DNA of 64,000 nucleotides from Luidia sarsii. Taxonomy: Eukaryota; Echinodermata; Asteroidea; Paxillosida; Luidiidae. The notes under the pieces were generated by a model, which saw only the letters and a list, made by a program, of their open reading frames with translations, made no database searches and was not told the origin of the DNA. The stretch is from NCBI GenBank assembly GCA_949987565.1, contig OX465102.1:28425768-28489767 (forward strand). Reading direction: 5' to 3'. The translations under genes were made by a program, and so were the position numbers. Below, one piece after another: positions 57,601 to 64,000 of the stretch (position 1 is its first letter; each line of letters starts with the position of its first letter).

Positions 57601-60600
57601 AGCAAGCAAGCCACCCTGGGTAGAGGATACCTGGGTAGAGGATAAACATGTCTTGGCAAGCTACCCTCACCAAACTACCCTGGACAAGCTACCCAGAGTA
57701 AGCTACCCTGGTCAAACATGTCTTGGCAAGCTACCCTCACCAAACTACCCTGGACAAGCTACCCAGAGTAAGCTACCCTGGTCAAACATGTCTTGGCAAG
57801 CTACCCTCACCAAACTACCCTGGACAAGCTACCCAGAGTAAGCTACCCTGGTCAAACATGTCTTGGCAAGCTACTCTCACCAAACTACCCTGGACAAGCT
57901 ACCCAGAGTAAGCTACCCTGGTCAAACATGTCTTGGCAAGCTACCCTCACCAAACTACCCTGGACAAGCTACCCAGAGTAAGCTACCCTGGTCAAACATG
58001 TCTTGGCAAGCTACTCTCACCAAACTACCCTGGACAAGCTACCCAGAGTAAGCTACCCTGGTCAAACATGTCTTGGCAAGCTACCCTCACCAAACTACCG
58101 TGGACAAGCTACCCAGAGTAAGCTACCCTGGTCAAACATGTCTTGGCAAGCTACCCTCGCCAAACTACCCTGGACAAGCTACCCAGAGTAAGCTACCCTG
58201 GTCAAACATGTCTTGGCAAGCTACCCTCACCAAACTACCCTGGACTAGCTACCCAGAGTAAGCTACCCTGGTCAAAAATGTCTTGGCAAGCTACCCTCAC
58301 CAAACTACCCTGGACAAGCTACCCAGAGTAAGCTACCCTGGTCAAACATGTCTTGGCAAGCTACCCTCACCAAACTACCCTGGACTAGCTACCCAGAGTA
58401 AGCTACCCTGGTCAAACATGTCTTGGCAAGCTACTCTCACCAAACTACCCTGGACAAGCTACCCAGAGTAAAGCTACCCTGCTCAAACATGTCTTGGCAA
58501 GCTATCCTTGCCAATACTACCCCAGCCAAACTACCCTTGGCAGGCTACCCTGGGCAAACTACCCTGGAAGTAAGCTACCCAGAGTACTACTACCCTAGGC
58601 AAACCACACAAGGCAATCCATCCATGGCAGACTATAAATCTGACCAATCAGACTAATCCTGGCGCGATTAAAACCTACAATTCAAGAATCTTTGAATGAT
58701 GCCAAATGGCAGATTTTGAAGAAAACCACCCTGTAAACTAGCGATTTTTTTGTGGCTTGTTCCAAAAAGCTCACCAGGTTATATCAATGTAATGATTTAA
58801 CCGGGATAATGAAGGTATAGTGTAGTTTGATTCAAGTGCTTTTAAATTTACTTTCTTGGTTTCAGTTGACTGGAGGTCCATTGAGGGTTGCCAAGAGATT
58901 ACAGATAAACGCTTACCTTCAACCCTTTCCAAATGTGAAGTAAGTCTGTCCGCCCCCTGCCCAGTTTATTTAGAAAGTTGCCAAGATAAACTAGAGATTT
59001 ATGTCTGATCTAATGATCTAATGATGGAAATTTTTGGATACACCTTTTCCCAACTTACATTTAGTGCAAAGATGAAACCGAAAGAGCTTGTACTTTTGCT
59101 TTTATTGGAGTTTGAAAATTGCCCCTTTAAACAGCCGTCACGTGACACGTGGTGACGTCATAAAGTTTTAAAGACAACTGTGCACGACTTCAGCAAGGGC
59201 TCTGTGCATTTACCAAGTTTGAAAAAGATCCAAGTGTGTTCAATGGCAAAAGTGCCCTGGAGAAAAACCCTGTACAAAGTCTATGGGATTATTCCGACCA
59301 GAAAAAGAAGAAGAAGAAAAAAAAAAAAAATAAGAACAAGAACAAGAGCAATAGCTTTTCCGCTATGCGGCGGAAAAGCTAAAAAAACAAATGAAAATGT
59401 GGTTGCGAAGTGCCATTGGCAAGCTACCTGAACCAGTGAACCTGTGACTCCTGCTTTTCAGCGCAGATGTCTGATCCGCTTTATGGCCAAGCTAGTCAAA
59501 CTCATGCAGTAGGTTTGAATTTTATATAGTGGCATGTGCACAAGTATGTAATGTAAGTTAAGTTTTAAAGTATTGGCTTAACTCTCAAAGAGCGAGGTTA
59601 TTTTGACCCTCTCACAGCCGGGGAGGGAGGGGGGGGGGATTCTGCTCCCCCCCCCTCAGATCTCGGTCGTTCAATATTGCATTTAAATGATATTTGGCAG
59701 GGTTATAGAGAATGACATAATGAACATTTGTTTAAAATTTCATTTGAACAAGTTAATGTTTTGTGTGATTATAGCTCAATAATCATTCAGTGTTTTTATT
59801 TCATTTCCTATGGTTTTTTTTTTTTTCCCCCAAATTTGCATAAATTTTACAATGATAATGAAACTTGATGAACCGACAATTGCATACAGCAATATTAATG
59901 AGCTAATTATGCAAAGAATTTTCTTAAAAAGAAATACCGGTACCCTGTGCACCTTGGATGCTGTGCTTTTATGTACACCATCGTTCAGCTCGTGAGTGTA
60001 TAACTGCACGCAGTATATACATGTAGTAGGGGTACATCCGTCCGGCCCCATGCAGGAGTTTTCCGGGAACGCCAATTCGACCATTTTTTTGATGAGGTTC
60101 CATATTTGAGCTTACCCCTTCATCAACGTCTCTTGTTTTGTTGGTGGAGGTCCGGGTTGGTATTTCCTGACTGTATGGACACCCTTTTGGGGTGGCTGTA
60201 TACTACTGCCAACACCCAGGTATCACACACAGTCAAGTTATCTGGGTTCCTTTTTACTGTTTACTGTTGTAATACAAATATATAATAATAACTACCGGGC
60301 AAACTACCCTAATGTATCTAGATACTAACTTACATTCCATTTGATTCCATGATTCCATTGGGTTTCATTCCCCTTTAAAGTACACACTGCTCACTGCATT
60401 TCTCTTGATTGTTTTCCTGTGTACACAGTCAACTCAAAGACCTACAGAAGCTCTTCCTTCCAGTTGTCTGGCTCAATGAGGTAGGAGAAACCTAGTACAG
60501 GAGACTAACCTCAATTACAATACTGTACATAAATGGATGGATGAATTTCACCATCATTATCATTGTCACCCATCTCATCCCCATCCTCCTCCTCCTCCTC

Positions 60601-63014
60601 CTCCACATCATCCCCATTCTAACCGTCCTCCCCATCCTCCCATCCTTCCTCCCCATCCTCCCTATCCCCATCCTCCCCATCCTCCCTATCCTCCCCATCC
60701 TCCCCATCCTCCCCATCCTCCCCATCCTCCTCATCCTCCCCATCCTCCCCATCCTCCCCATCCTCCCCATCCTCCCCATCCCCATCCTCCCCATCCTCCC
60801 CATCCTCCTCATCCTCCCCATCCTCCCCATCCTCCCCATCCTCCCCATCCTCCCCATCCTCCCCATCCTCCCCATCCTCCCCATCCTTCCCACCCTCCCC
60901 ATCCTCCTCATCCTCCTCCCACTCATCCTCATTCTCCCCCTCCCCATCCCCATCCTCCCCATCCTCCCCATCCTATTGTCTTCGCATTTTACTTTCTAAT
61001 TTTATACTTTGATGTTTAAATTTTAACATGTATTACAAAACACGGCCCCTTGAAAAACAACCACAGTTAAATGGGTTATCGTGTATAAATAAATAAATAT
61101 AAATAGGTGATATACAAAAATGTTGCAAACTGCTTACTGACTAAAATTACCAAAATGCAAATCTTAAAATTTAGTGGGCCTGATGTTTTGATCCTAGCAG
61201 GACCTTTCTCAAAGGCAGAGAAATGTCCTGCTAGGATCGAAATGTCAGGCCCACTAAATTTTAAGATAAAATATAAATAGATAAATAAATCTGTGTATTT
61301 CCGATAGGGAGAAGACCTAGATCTAGCTCTAGACGCCCATTTTGGACACGGTCTCTCTTTTGACCTCAGTGTTTCGTTTTGCTTTCCCTCCCTCTGCAGA
61401 GTGCTCTTCTAACGGCCAGCGGAGCTGATCAGCTCACCGACCAAGTGGAGAAGCCCGTCCTGCTGACGACCGTGGCCAAGTACAGCACCCTCGGCCTGGG
61501 TCTCGTGCTGCTCATCCTGGCCGTCATCTGCCTCACCGGGCTGTGGATCAAGCAGACGCGCCCACGGACCTTGAGTGTAAACTCGGTAAGTATTTCACTG
61601 GCCAGTGGCCATTCATTCATTCATTCGTACATTCATTCATTCATGAGGGTACTGGGCATAGAATCACTTGGTCACCGTAATAATGCTGTCCGTCTTAGCC
61701 GTGAGAAAATGTGGATGAAGCGTCTTCGGACTATTCAACCACATGGTCTCAACATCCAGGAGGGTAATGACTAACACCATGCAGCTTTCTGATAATCCTT
61801 CTTTTGTGTTCAGTCCTTTACACTTCTCTCTTTGATCTTTCCCCCTATTGTCACTAATCCCTACCCCACTCCTTGCCCTTCTCTTTGATCTTTCCCCCTC
61901 CTCTCATTAATCCCTACCCTACCCCCTGCCCTTCCCTTTGATCTCTCCCTACCAGCTTCACTCTTTGTCCTTTGTTTCTCATCCGTGTCCTATTCACTCT
62001 CCCCCCTTCCTTCGTGTACATGTATCTGTTTTGTCCTTGTCACTCTGCCTTTGAGAAAGGTCCTGCTAGGATCGAAACGTCAGGCCCACTAAATTTTAGA
62101 CATTCATTTATTCATTGGATTTCAAATCAAATCAACAGCGACCAACTGCCAACTTCAAGATTCATTCCACCAAGGTCTGCTGCAGTTATTTTCGCTTTTT
62201 TTTGGGTCGGCCAAGCGGGAAAGCCTTACAATCTCTTCTGATGTTTAAGCTACTTCTTCTTCTCACCAAAAAACATTGTTGCAGAGTTTTGAGAGAGTGA
62301 CAAGAGATCTCTCAGCTAAACTTAATCAAAACAATTTCCGGGTTGTCCTTTCGTGTCTGGACATGGAGTTGTTCAGATGATGAACTTTTCACATTGTTTC
62401 AGAGGGTCAAGATTTGAAATATTTATTGGTCTAACTTTTCGCCCATTTCCCATTTGTTTCATGCCATTTCAAACCAACAGCAGCTAACTACCACTGTCAG
62501 GTTCATAAATTTTGTAAACAACAGAAATTCTTCTAAAAGCCACAGAAATACTCCTAAAAGCCACAGAAATACTCCTAAAAGCCACATAAATAGTACTCCA
62601 AAAAGCCACATAAATACTCCAAAAAGTCACAGAAATACTCCAAAAAATCACAGAAGTACTCCAAAAAGCCACAGAAATACTCCAAAAAGCTACATAAATA
62701 CTCCAAAAAGCCAAAGAAAACAAGTTTGTGAAAGCCCGGCTCAATGAGTTGCAGAGGAAAGAGACATCAAGGGATGTGGCACTTAGCGAGAGAGAGAGAC
62801 AAGCAAGCAAGCTAACAAGCACAGAACCACTCAGTAGCAGCCAGAAAAACCTACACACAAACAATCAGACCTGAATCGCAGAGTTGATGTGGTCTTGCTT
62901 TTCTTTCTTTTTTGTGTTTCTGTACAGGTGGATGGCCCAGAAGCTCACACGGGCACCGGTGTACCCGATTTTAAAAATTACCCTGCGCACGAAAGGACAC
63001 CATTAATGAGATGA
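45491..63014 (+). CDS. SCARB2: CD36-family scavenger receptor, LIMP-2/SCARB2-like, complete (12 exons, 514 aa)
   Basis: The family comprises two-pass glycoproteins with a large lumenal/extracellular loop that bind lipids or, for LIMP-2, carry beta-glucocerebrosidase to lysosomes. All 12 coding exons join in phase (0,2,0,0,1,2,1,0,2,0,0). Domains: N-terminal membrane span (about 11-33); a CD36 ectodomain with PYLVQKGPYTYRE, FVKHKVHDIIWGYPDAL (the helical region used for enzyme binding in LIMP-2), LYVFSSDICRS, the cysteine cluster GFCTPDSTHC...NVSNCQFG, and GAPIVMSLPHF; second span about 452-474; a 40-residue tail. At least nine N-glycosylation sequons are present. The tail ends ERTPLMR, resembling the ERAPLI lysosomal signal of LIMP-2 and unlike CD36 or SR-BI. 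Human LIMP-2 is 478 aa; the extra length lies mainly at the ends. Family assignment is very secure; orthology to SCARB2 is inferred from the sorting motif. Confidence 0.95.
45747..46104. mobile_element. MITE carrying telomere-like repeats, SCARB2-like intron 1
   Basis: Inverted arms of about 70 bp (CCGGTGTCCTGCCAAA ... TTTGGCATGACACCGG; both contain TCCGCTCATTAGCATACTGA or its inverse). Between them, 45,820-45,955 is degenerate TTAGGG/TTAGGA/TTAGAG repeats. Confidence 0.85.
46473..46633 (+). mobile_element. TATATCACC retroposon with palindromic head
   Basis: Inverted core (GACATTTCGATCCTAGCAGG) joined head-to-head to a direct core (GGATCGAAACGTCAGGCCCA), then tail ending TATATCACC. TTTTGTTTATA at 46,634 has a near-copy (TTTTGTTTTTATA) at 46,460, consistent with an 11-bp target duplication. 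Confidence 0.8.
46930..47300 (+). repeat. Degenerate GTAGGATTGAGGGCATGTGG tandem repeats
   Basis: The GGATTGAGGGCATGTGG unit occurs near 46,993, 47,051 and 47,138, with AGGTTACAAGGCCCAATGTG at 47,100 and 47,190. The reverse-type CTCAATCCTCCACAATCCTC dominates 52,615-52,870 in intron 4. Confidence 0.6.
47410..47512 (+). repeat. (GA)-rich purine microsatellite
   Basis: AGAGAGGGAGGGAGAGAGAT... about 90 bp, imperfect, in SCARB2-like intron 1. Confidence 0.9.
48423..48590 (+). mobile_element. TATATCACC retroposon with palindromic head, beside exon 2
   Basis: AAGTGGGCCTGACGTTTCG...CTCAAAGG, a short spacer, then CCTTTGAGAAAGGTCCTGCT...CCCACTAAATTTT and the tail ending TATATCACC, only 30 bp before the exon 2 acceptor. 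No clear target duplication. Confidence 0.8.
48621..48781 (+). CDS. SCARB2: SCARB2-like exon 2
   Basis: Acceptor TTCCCTCAG|CAAACC and donor CGTACAG|GTACAC. It encodes VNGTMGYDIWANPTADVYMQ, FWVWNLTNPDEV and KKPYLVQKGPYTYR, diagnostic of the CD36 family. Phase 0 in, 2 out. Confidence 0.96.
49713..49857 (+). CDS. SCARB2: SCARB2-like exon 3
   Basis: Acceptor CCATCACAG|AGAGATC and donor CTTATG|GTAGGT. It encodes (R)EIMVKEQIADHPNGTISYVQ and then SYELDLNQSEGDPRQD, ending NIPLM as in LIMP-2 (NIPVL). Phase 2 in, 0 out. The open frame that runs on past the donor is a polypyrimidine tract, not coding. Confidence 0.94.
49880..50455 (+). repeat. Polypyrimidine (TCC)n tract, SCARB2-like intron 3
   Basis: About 575 bp of almost pure C/T with TCC, TTCTCC and later TGCTCC units, right after the exon 3 donor. 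The open frames it creates (Ser/Pro-rich on plus, Arg/Glu-rich on minus) are by-products. Confidence 0.95.
50650..50838 (+). CDS. SCARB2: SCARB2-like exon 4: apical helix region
   Basis: Acceptor ATCCCCAG|ACTGCA and donor GTGCAG|GTGAGT. It encodes FVKHKVHDIIWGYPDALM, ending FGLFVQ. This segment aligns with FVTHTVDELLWGY of LIMP-2, the glucocerebrosidase-binding helix. Phase 0 in and out. Confidence 0.96.
51157..51367 (+). mobile_element. TATATCACC retroposon, longest copy, perfect 11-bp target duplication
   Basis: TTACTTACATG at 51,146-51,156 and 51,368-51,378. The 211-bp copy starts CCTACCAGCTTCACTCTTTG, contains GGTCCTGCTAGGATCGAAAC and ends GTATATCACC. The same 5' part is at 61,947 and inside the foldback arms (4,608 and 8,617). 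Confidence 0.92.
51743..52347 (+). repeat. 12-bp tandem array, about 50 copies, SCARB2-like intron 4
   Basis: AGTAACCTTACC / AGTAACCTTGCC units, period 12, with occasional CTTT variants. All open frames across it (TSNLASNL, PVTLPVTL, VRLLARLL) are by-products of a period divisible by three. Confidence 0.97.
52610..52870 (+). repeat. Degenerate CCTCAATCCTCCACAATCC repeats
   Basis: The unit recurs about every 50-60 bp with spacers such as AGTGTAAATTTAACAACCTT. Confidence 0.7.
53202..53349 (+). CDS. SCARB2: SCARB2-like exon 5
   Basis: Acceptor CCCGGGCAG|CGCAAC and donor GATCCG|GTAAGC. It encodes RNNSNDGVYTVYSGVNQDD, then SISLWRGNPSLHFW...TINGS, aligning with NGTNDGDYVFLTG...MINGTDG of LIMP-2. 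Phase 0 in, 1 out. Confidence 0.95.
53409..54054. mobile_element. Diverged GTCCACTGGACT MITE with a nested retroposon
   Basis: GCTGCGTGTCCACTGGACT at the left and TTAGTCCAGGGGAAACCGCG at the right. The interior follows the 23.5-kb copy (GGCCAACCTCTGCCCAGT for CGACCAACTTCTGCCCGG). It is interrupted at 53,771-53,882. Confidence 0.75.
53771..53882 (+). mobile_element. TATATCACC retroposon nested in a MITE
   Basis: Starts TGCCTTTGAGAAAGGTCC and ends TTTGTATATCACC. Flanks GTAACCTCAAA (53,760) and CTTACCTCAAA (53,883) match at 9 of 11 positions, consistent with an aged 11-bp target duplication. It has only a single core, no palindromic head. Confidence 0.82.
54344..54413 (+). CDS. SCARB2: SCARB2-like exon 6
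   Basis: Acceptor CGTTACAG|ATGGAT and donor TGCAG|GTGAGT. It encodes (D)GSYNAPFFDKNKKLYVFSSD and ICR; the cysteine corresponds to a conserved disulfide partner. Phase 1 in, 2 out. Confidence 0.94.
54470..54602 (+). repeat. T-rich simple sequence ending in poly-G
   Basis: T16-type runs, (TTTA)n, (ATT)n, then T14 and G12. Likely a retroposon tail region plus slippage. Confidence 0.85.
54755..54912 (+). repeat. SINE copy, SCARB2-like intron 6
   Basis: GTGGTCTTGGGACGCAAGTC and a tail TTCAGTTGGTTAACATTCCT; closest to the copy at 36,841-37,040. Confidence 0.6.
55040..55221 (+). CDS. SCARB2: SCARB2-like exon 7: cysteine cluster
   Basis: Acceptor CTTCCAG|GTCCAT and donor GTTCG|GTGAGT. It encodes SIDAVFEKETSVRNIST through NVGFCTPDSTHCLPSGM and LNVSNCQFG, the disulfide-rich part of the ectodomain. 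Phase 2 in, 1 out. Confidence 0.96.
55405..56184. mobile_element. AGCTTTTCCGC-ended DNA element, intron 7
   Basis: Starts with a terminal hairpin (AGCTTTTCCGCCGCTTCC / GGAAGCGGAAAAGCT) and ends AGCGGAAAAGCT. Internal CACGTGTCACGTGACC and AACTTTGCACTGTATCTAAG recur inverted at 58,975-59,384. Confidence 0.75.
56185..57099. other. SCARB2-like intron 7, right part
   Basis: (ATT)n at 56,220-56,235, otherwise mixed sequence. No gene or recognised repeat. Confidence 0.4.
57100..57221 (+). CDS. SCARB2: SCARB2-like exon 8
   Basis: Acceptor GTCTCCAG|GTGCAC and donor GAACCT|GTGAGT. It encodes (G)APIVMSLPHFLFCDQEQVID, then ESHQTFFDIEP. Phase 1 in, 0 out. An extra Cys replaces the usual Tyr/Ala after the PHF motif. 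Confidence 0.95.
57305..57650 (+). repeat. Irregular CAAGCTACCCTGGG repeats, intron 8
   Basis: GGGCAAGCTACCCT and GGGCAGGCTACCCT units with period about 14, leading into the 70-bp array. Confidence 0.9.
57648..58490 (+). repeat. 70-bp tandem array, 12 copies, intron 8
   Basis: CATGTCTTGGCAAGCTACCC recurs at 57,648 and every 70 bp to 58,418, with only scattered substitutions. Each unit is five decayed 14-bp CAAGCTACCCTGG-type subunits, so it grew from the neighbouring short repeat. All three plus frames stay open for about 2.7 units. Confidence 0.97.
58866..58939 (+). CDS. SCARB2: SCARB2-like exon 9
   Basis: Acceptor TTGGTTTCAG|TTGACT and donor TGTGAA|GTAAGT. It encodes LTGGPLRVAKRLQINAYLQP and FPNV, colinear with LTGIILKAAKRFQINIYV of LIMP-2. 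Phase 0 in, 2 out. Confidence 0.93.
58975..59384. mobile_element. AGCTTTTCCGC-ended DNA element, second copy, inverted
   Basis: CTTTTATTGGAGTTTGAAAA and CACGTGACACGTGGTGACGT are reverse complements of 55,625-55,680. It ends in the hairpin AGCTTTTCCGCTATGCGGCGGAAAAGCT (57,000s copy has the same hairpin at its start). Shorter than the 55.4-kb copy. Confidence 0.7.
59385..60428. other. SCARB2-like intron 9 remainder
   Basis: G and C homopolymer runs at 59,625-59,660, AT-rich sequence around 59,700-59,950. No gene recognised. Confidence 0.45.
60429..60480 (+). CDS. SCARB2: SCARB2-like exon 10
   Basis: Acceptor TGTACACAG|TCAACT and donor AATGAG|GTAGGA. It encodes (N)QLKDLQKLFLPVVWLNE, matching the conserved FPVMYLNE segment before the second membrane span. 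Phase 2 in, 0 out. Confidence 0.92.
60580..60980 (+). repeat. 9-bp (CCTCCCCAT)n array, SCARB2-like intron 10
   Basis: About 40 units of CCTCCCCAT with CTC and CCCAT variants, beginning 100 bp after the exon 10 donor. The PHPPHP, LPILPI and GRMGRM frames are by-products. Confidence 0.97.
61106..61268 (-). mobile_element. TATATCACC retroposon, palindromic head, 11-bp target duplication
   Basis: AAATATAAATA at 61,095-61,105 and 61,269-61,279 (AT-rich, so weaker support). The copy starts GGTGATATAC and turns back at CTCAAAGGCAGAGAAATGTC into an inverted core. Confidence 0.8.
61400..61585 (+). CDS. SCARB2: SCARB2-like exon 11: second membrane span
   Basis: Acceptor CCTCTGCAG|AGTGCT and donor AACTCG|GTAAGT. 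It encodes a juxtamembrane helix, then a hydrophobic span STLGLGLVLLILAVICLTGL followed by basic residues (KQTRPR), the expected stop-transfer pattern. Phase 0 in and out. Confidence 0.93.
61947..62099 (+). mobile_element. TATATCACC retroposon, 3'-truncated copy
   Basis: Starts CCCTACCAGCTTCACTCTTTG and stops after CCCACTAAATTTTAGA, lacking the tail. Matches 51,157-51,305 almost base for base. Confidence 0.8.
62525..62718 (+). repeat. 21-bp tandem array, SCARB2-like intron 11
   Basis: AAAAGCCACAGAAATACTCC units, about nine copies, with CATAAATA and TCACAG variants. Confidence 0.9.
62928..63014 (+). CDS. SCARB2: SCARB2-like exon 12: cytosolic tail with lysosomal signal
   Basis: Acceptor TTTCTGTACAG|GTGGAT. 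It encodes VDGPEAHTGTGVPDFKNYP and AHERTPLMR, then TGA. ERTPLM fits the [DE]xxxL[LIM] sorting pattern of LIMP-2. No AATAAA was seen between the stop and the end of the window. Confidence 0.9.
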   Translation: MDGPEAHTGTGVPDFKNYPAHERTPLMR

Positions 63015-64000
63015 GGTGGCATAGGATGTACTCTTACAAGGATTGGAGTTTGTGGTTTTTTTTTTGTATTATTAATCTGAATTTTCATAACTAAGTGACT
63101 GTAGAGGTGGGGGTGCAAGGGGAGGGGGCTCTCATTAATTATTATGGATATTTAAAAAAAAAAGTTGGGGCCCAGGCAGATTCAGGGAGGACAGTGGGAG
63201 ACTTTGCCGCCATTCGCATGCCCAATAACCTCAGCCGTCGGAAGTTGGCCGAGGGTATTTGATCAGCCGCTGTGGGAGTCAGGGTGCAGACAGTCCTAGG
63301 GAGAGATCACAACAAATCCTCATTCAATGTGTCTTTAATCACTTCACACCGTGCCACTTGTCAGTGCCCTTGACCGCCACGCCGTTGTTTGAACCAAATA
63401 ATTTGATATTTTCTAAATTGGCTAAACTATCGAGAACAACGAATACCTGGGAAGTAAATCAAATCAGAGTGCACTGTGTGTATGGGTAAGTCACAGTGGT
63501 GCGTCTATGTGGCCTTTTTGTCATGCTACATGTACATATGGTTTCTGGGTAGGCTGAAAAGAGTCTTTGTTTAAAACTTGGACAGTAGTGGTGCCCGGAT
63601 TTGGAGGGTCTGGTGCTTAGGAAACGCCTGAATTCGGCTGTGAATTCGGAGGCCCAGGGGTGAAATGACTAATATGTGCCATGGTGGTTCATTTGACTGG
63701 ACCTGGACTTGCATCAGAGGCCTGTGGTGTAAATTAGGGGTGCCCAAAGCCACATGAGCCCAAGTAGCGACATTGCTTGAATGCTCTCTCGCAAGGTTTA
63801 GTTCCCATCATCTCTGGAAAGGAAACTGCCTTTGGTCCAACCCCATTTCTCCAATAGCAAACACGTTTTGTGAAAACCCTACAGGGGAATGTTTCTCAAG
63901 CACAGAAATGCCGGACAGCGCAACTTGTCAACCTGCATTGCAAAGACTGTACGCACTCAGCGAAGTTAACAAAACCAACCTGTGCCTATATGTCCTCCTT
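63015..64000 (+). other. 3' UTR and flank of the SCARB2-like gene
   Basis: No AATAAA, exon or recognised repeat in the last kilobase, apart from short T, A and G runs near 63,060-63,165. Confidence 0.5.

Noticed and set aside
60537..61019. A PHPPHP-rich protein of 160 residues
   Set aside because: Translation of a 9-bp CCTCCCCAT repeat inside SCARB2-like intron 10.

Overview
The window is animal nuclear DNA, not prokaryotic. Coding sequence is split into short exons with GT..AG borders and matching phases, and it lies among large introns full of microsatellites, minisatellites, MITE-like elements and non-LTR retrotransposon remains. The (ACATGT)n-rich introns, the repeat composition and the protein sequences suggest a marine invertebrate, perhaps a deuterostome (echinoderm, hemichordate or cephalochordate). 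I cannot name the species.

Three conserved genes can be read exon by exon. (1) On the minus strand, 9,585-30,423 holds the 5' part of a STIM gene (stromal interaction molecule, the ER calcium sensor). Exons 1-4 encode the signal peptide, cysteine pair, EF-hands and the start of the SAM domain; the rest lies beyond the left edge. (2) On the plus strand, 31,327-38,862 holds an SRA1 gene (steroid receptor RNA activator protein) of five or six exons. Its C-terminus is expanded into a long acidic/basic repeat by a coding 27-bp minisatellite. (3) On the plus strand, 45,491-63,014 holds a complete 12-exon CD36-family gene (514 aa) ending in a LIMP-2-like acidic dileucine-type signal, so I call it SCARB2-like. 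STIM and SRA1 are divergent, with start codons about 0.9 kb apart, and probably share a promoter region.

Layout: 1-1.2 kb is a G-rich minisatellite. 1.2-23.4 kb (STIM introns 2-4) is saturated with the self-complementary hexamer ACATGT; within it lie a broken LINE 3' end (3.2-3.5 kb), a 5.7-kb foldback palindrome (3.76-9.47 kb) and a hAT-like element (13.6-15.1 kb). 24-30 kb is STIM intron 1 with several MITEs. 31-39 kb is SRA1. 39-45.5 kb is intergenic, with MITEs and palindromes. 45.5-63 kb is the CD36-family gene, whose introns hold 9-, 12-, 21- and 70-bp tandem arrays and a 0.6-kb polypyrimidine tract.

The most unusual signals are: a short retroposon-like family whose copies end in GTATATCACC and abut 11-bp target-site duplications, often with a perfectly palindromic 5' head; a putative 56-nt intron in SRA1 made of an inverted copy of the start of the same exon; and the foldback palindrome. 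Most open reading frames in the window are low-complexity by-products of tandem repeats and are not listed as genes.
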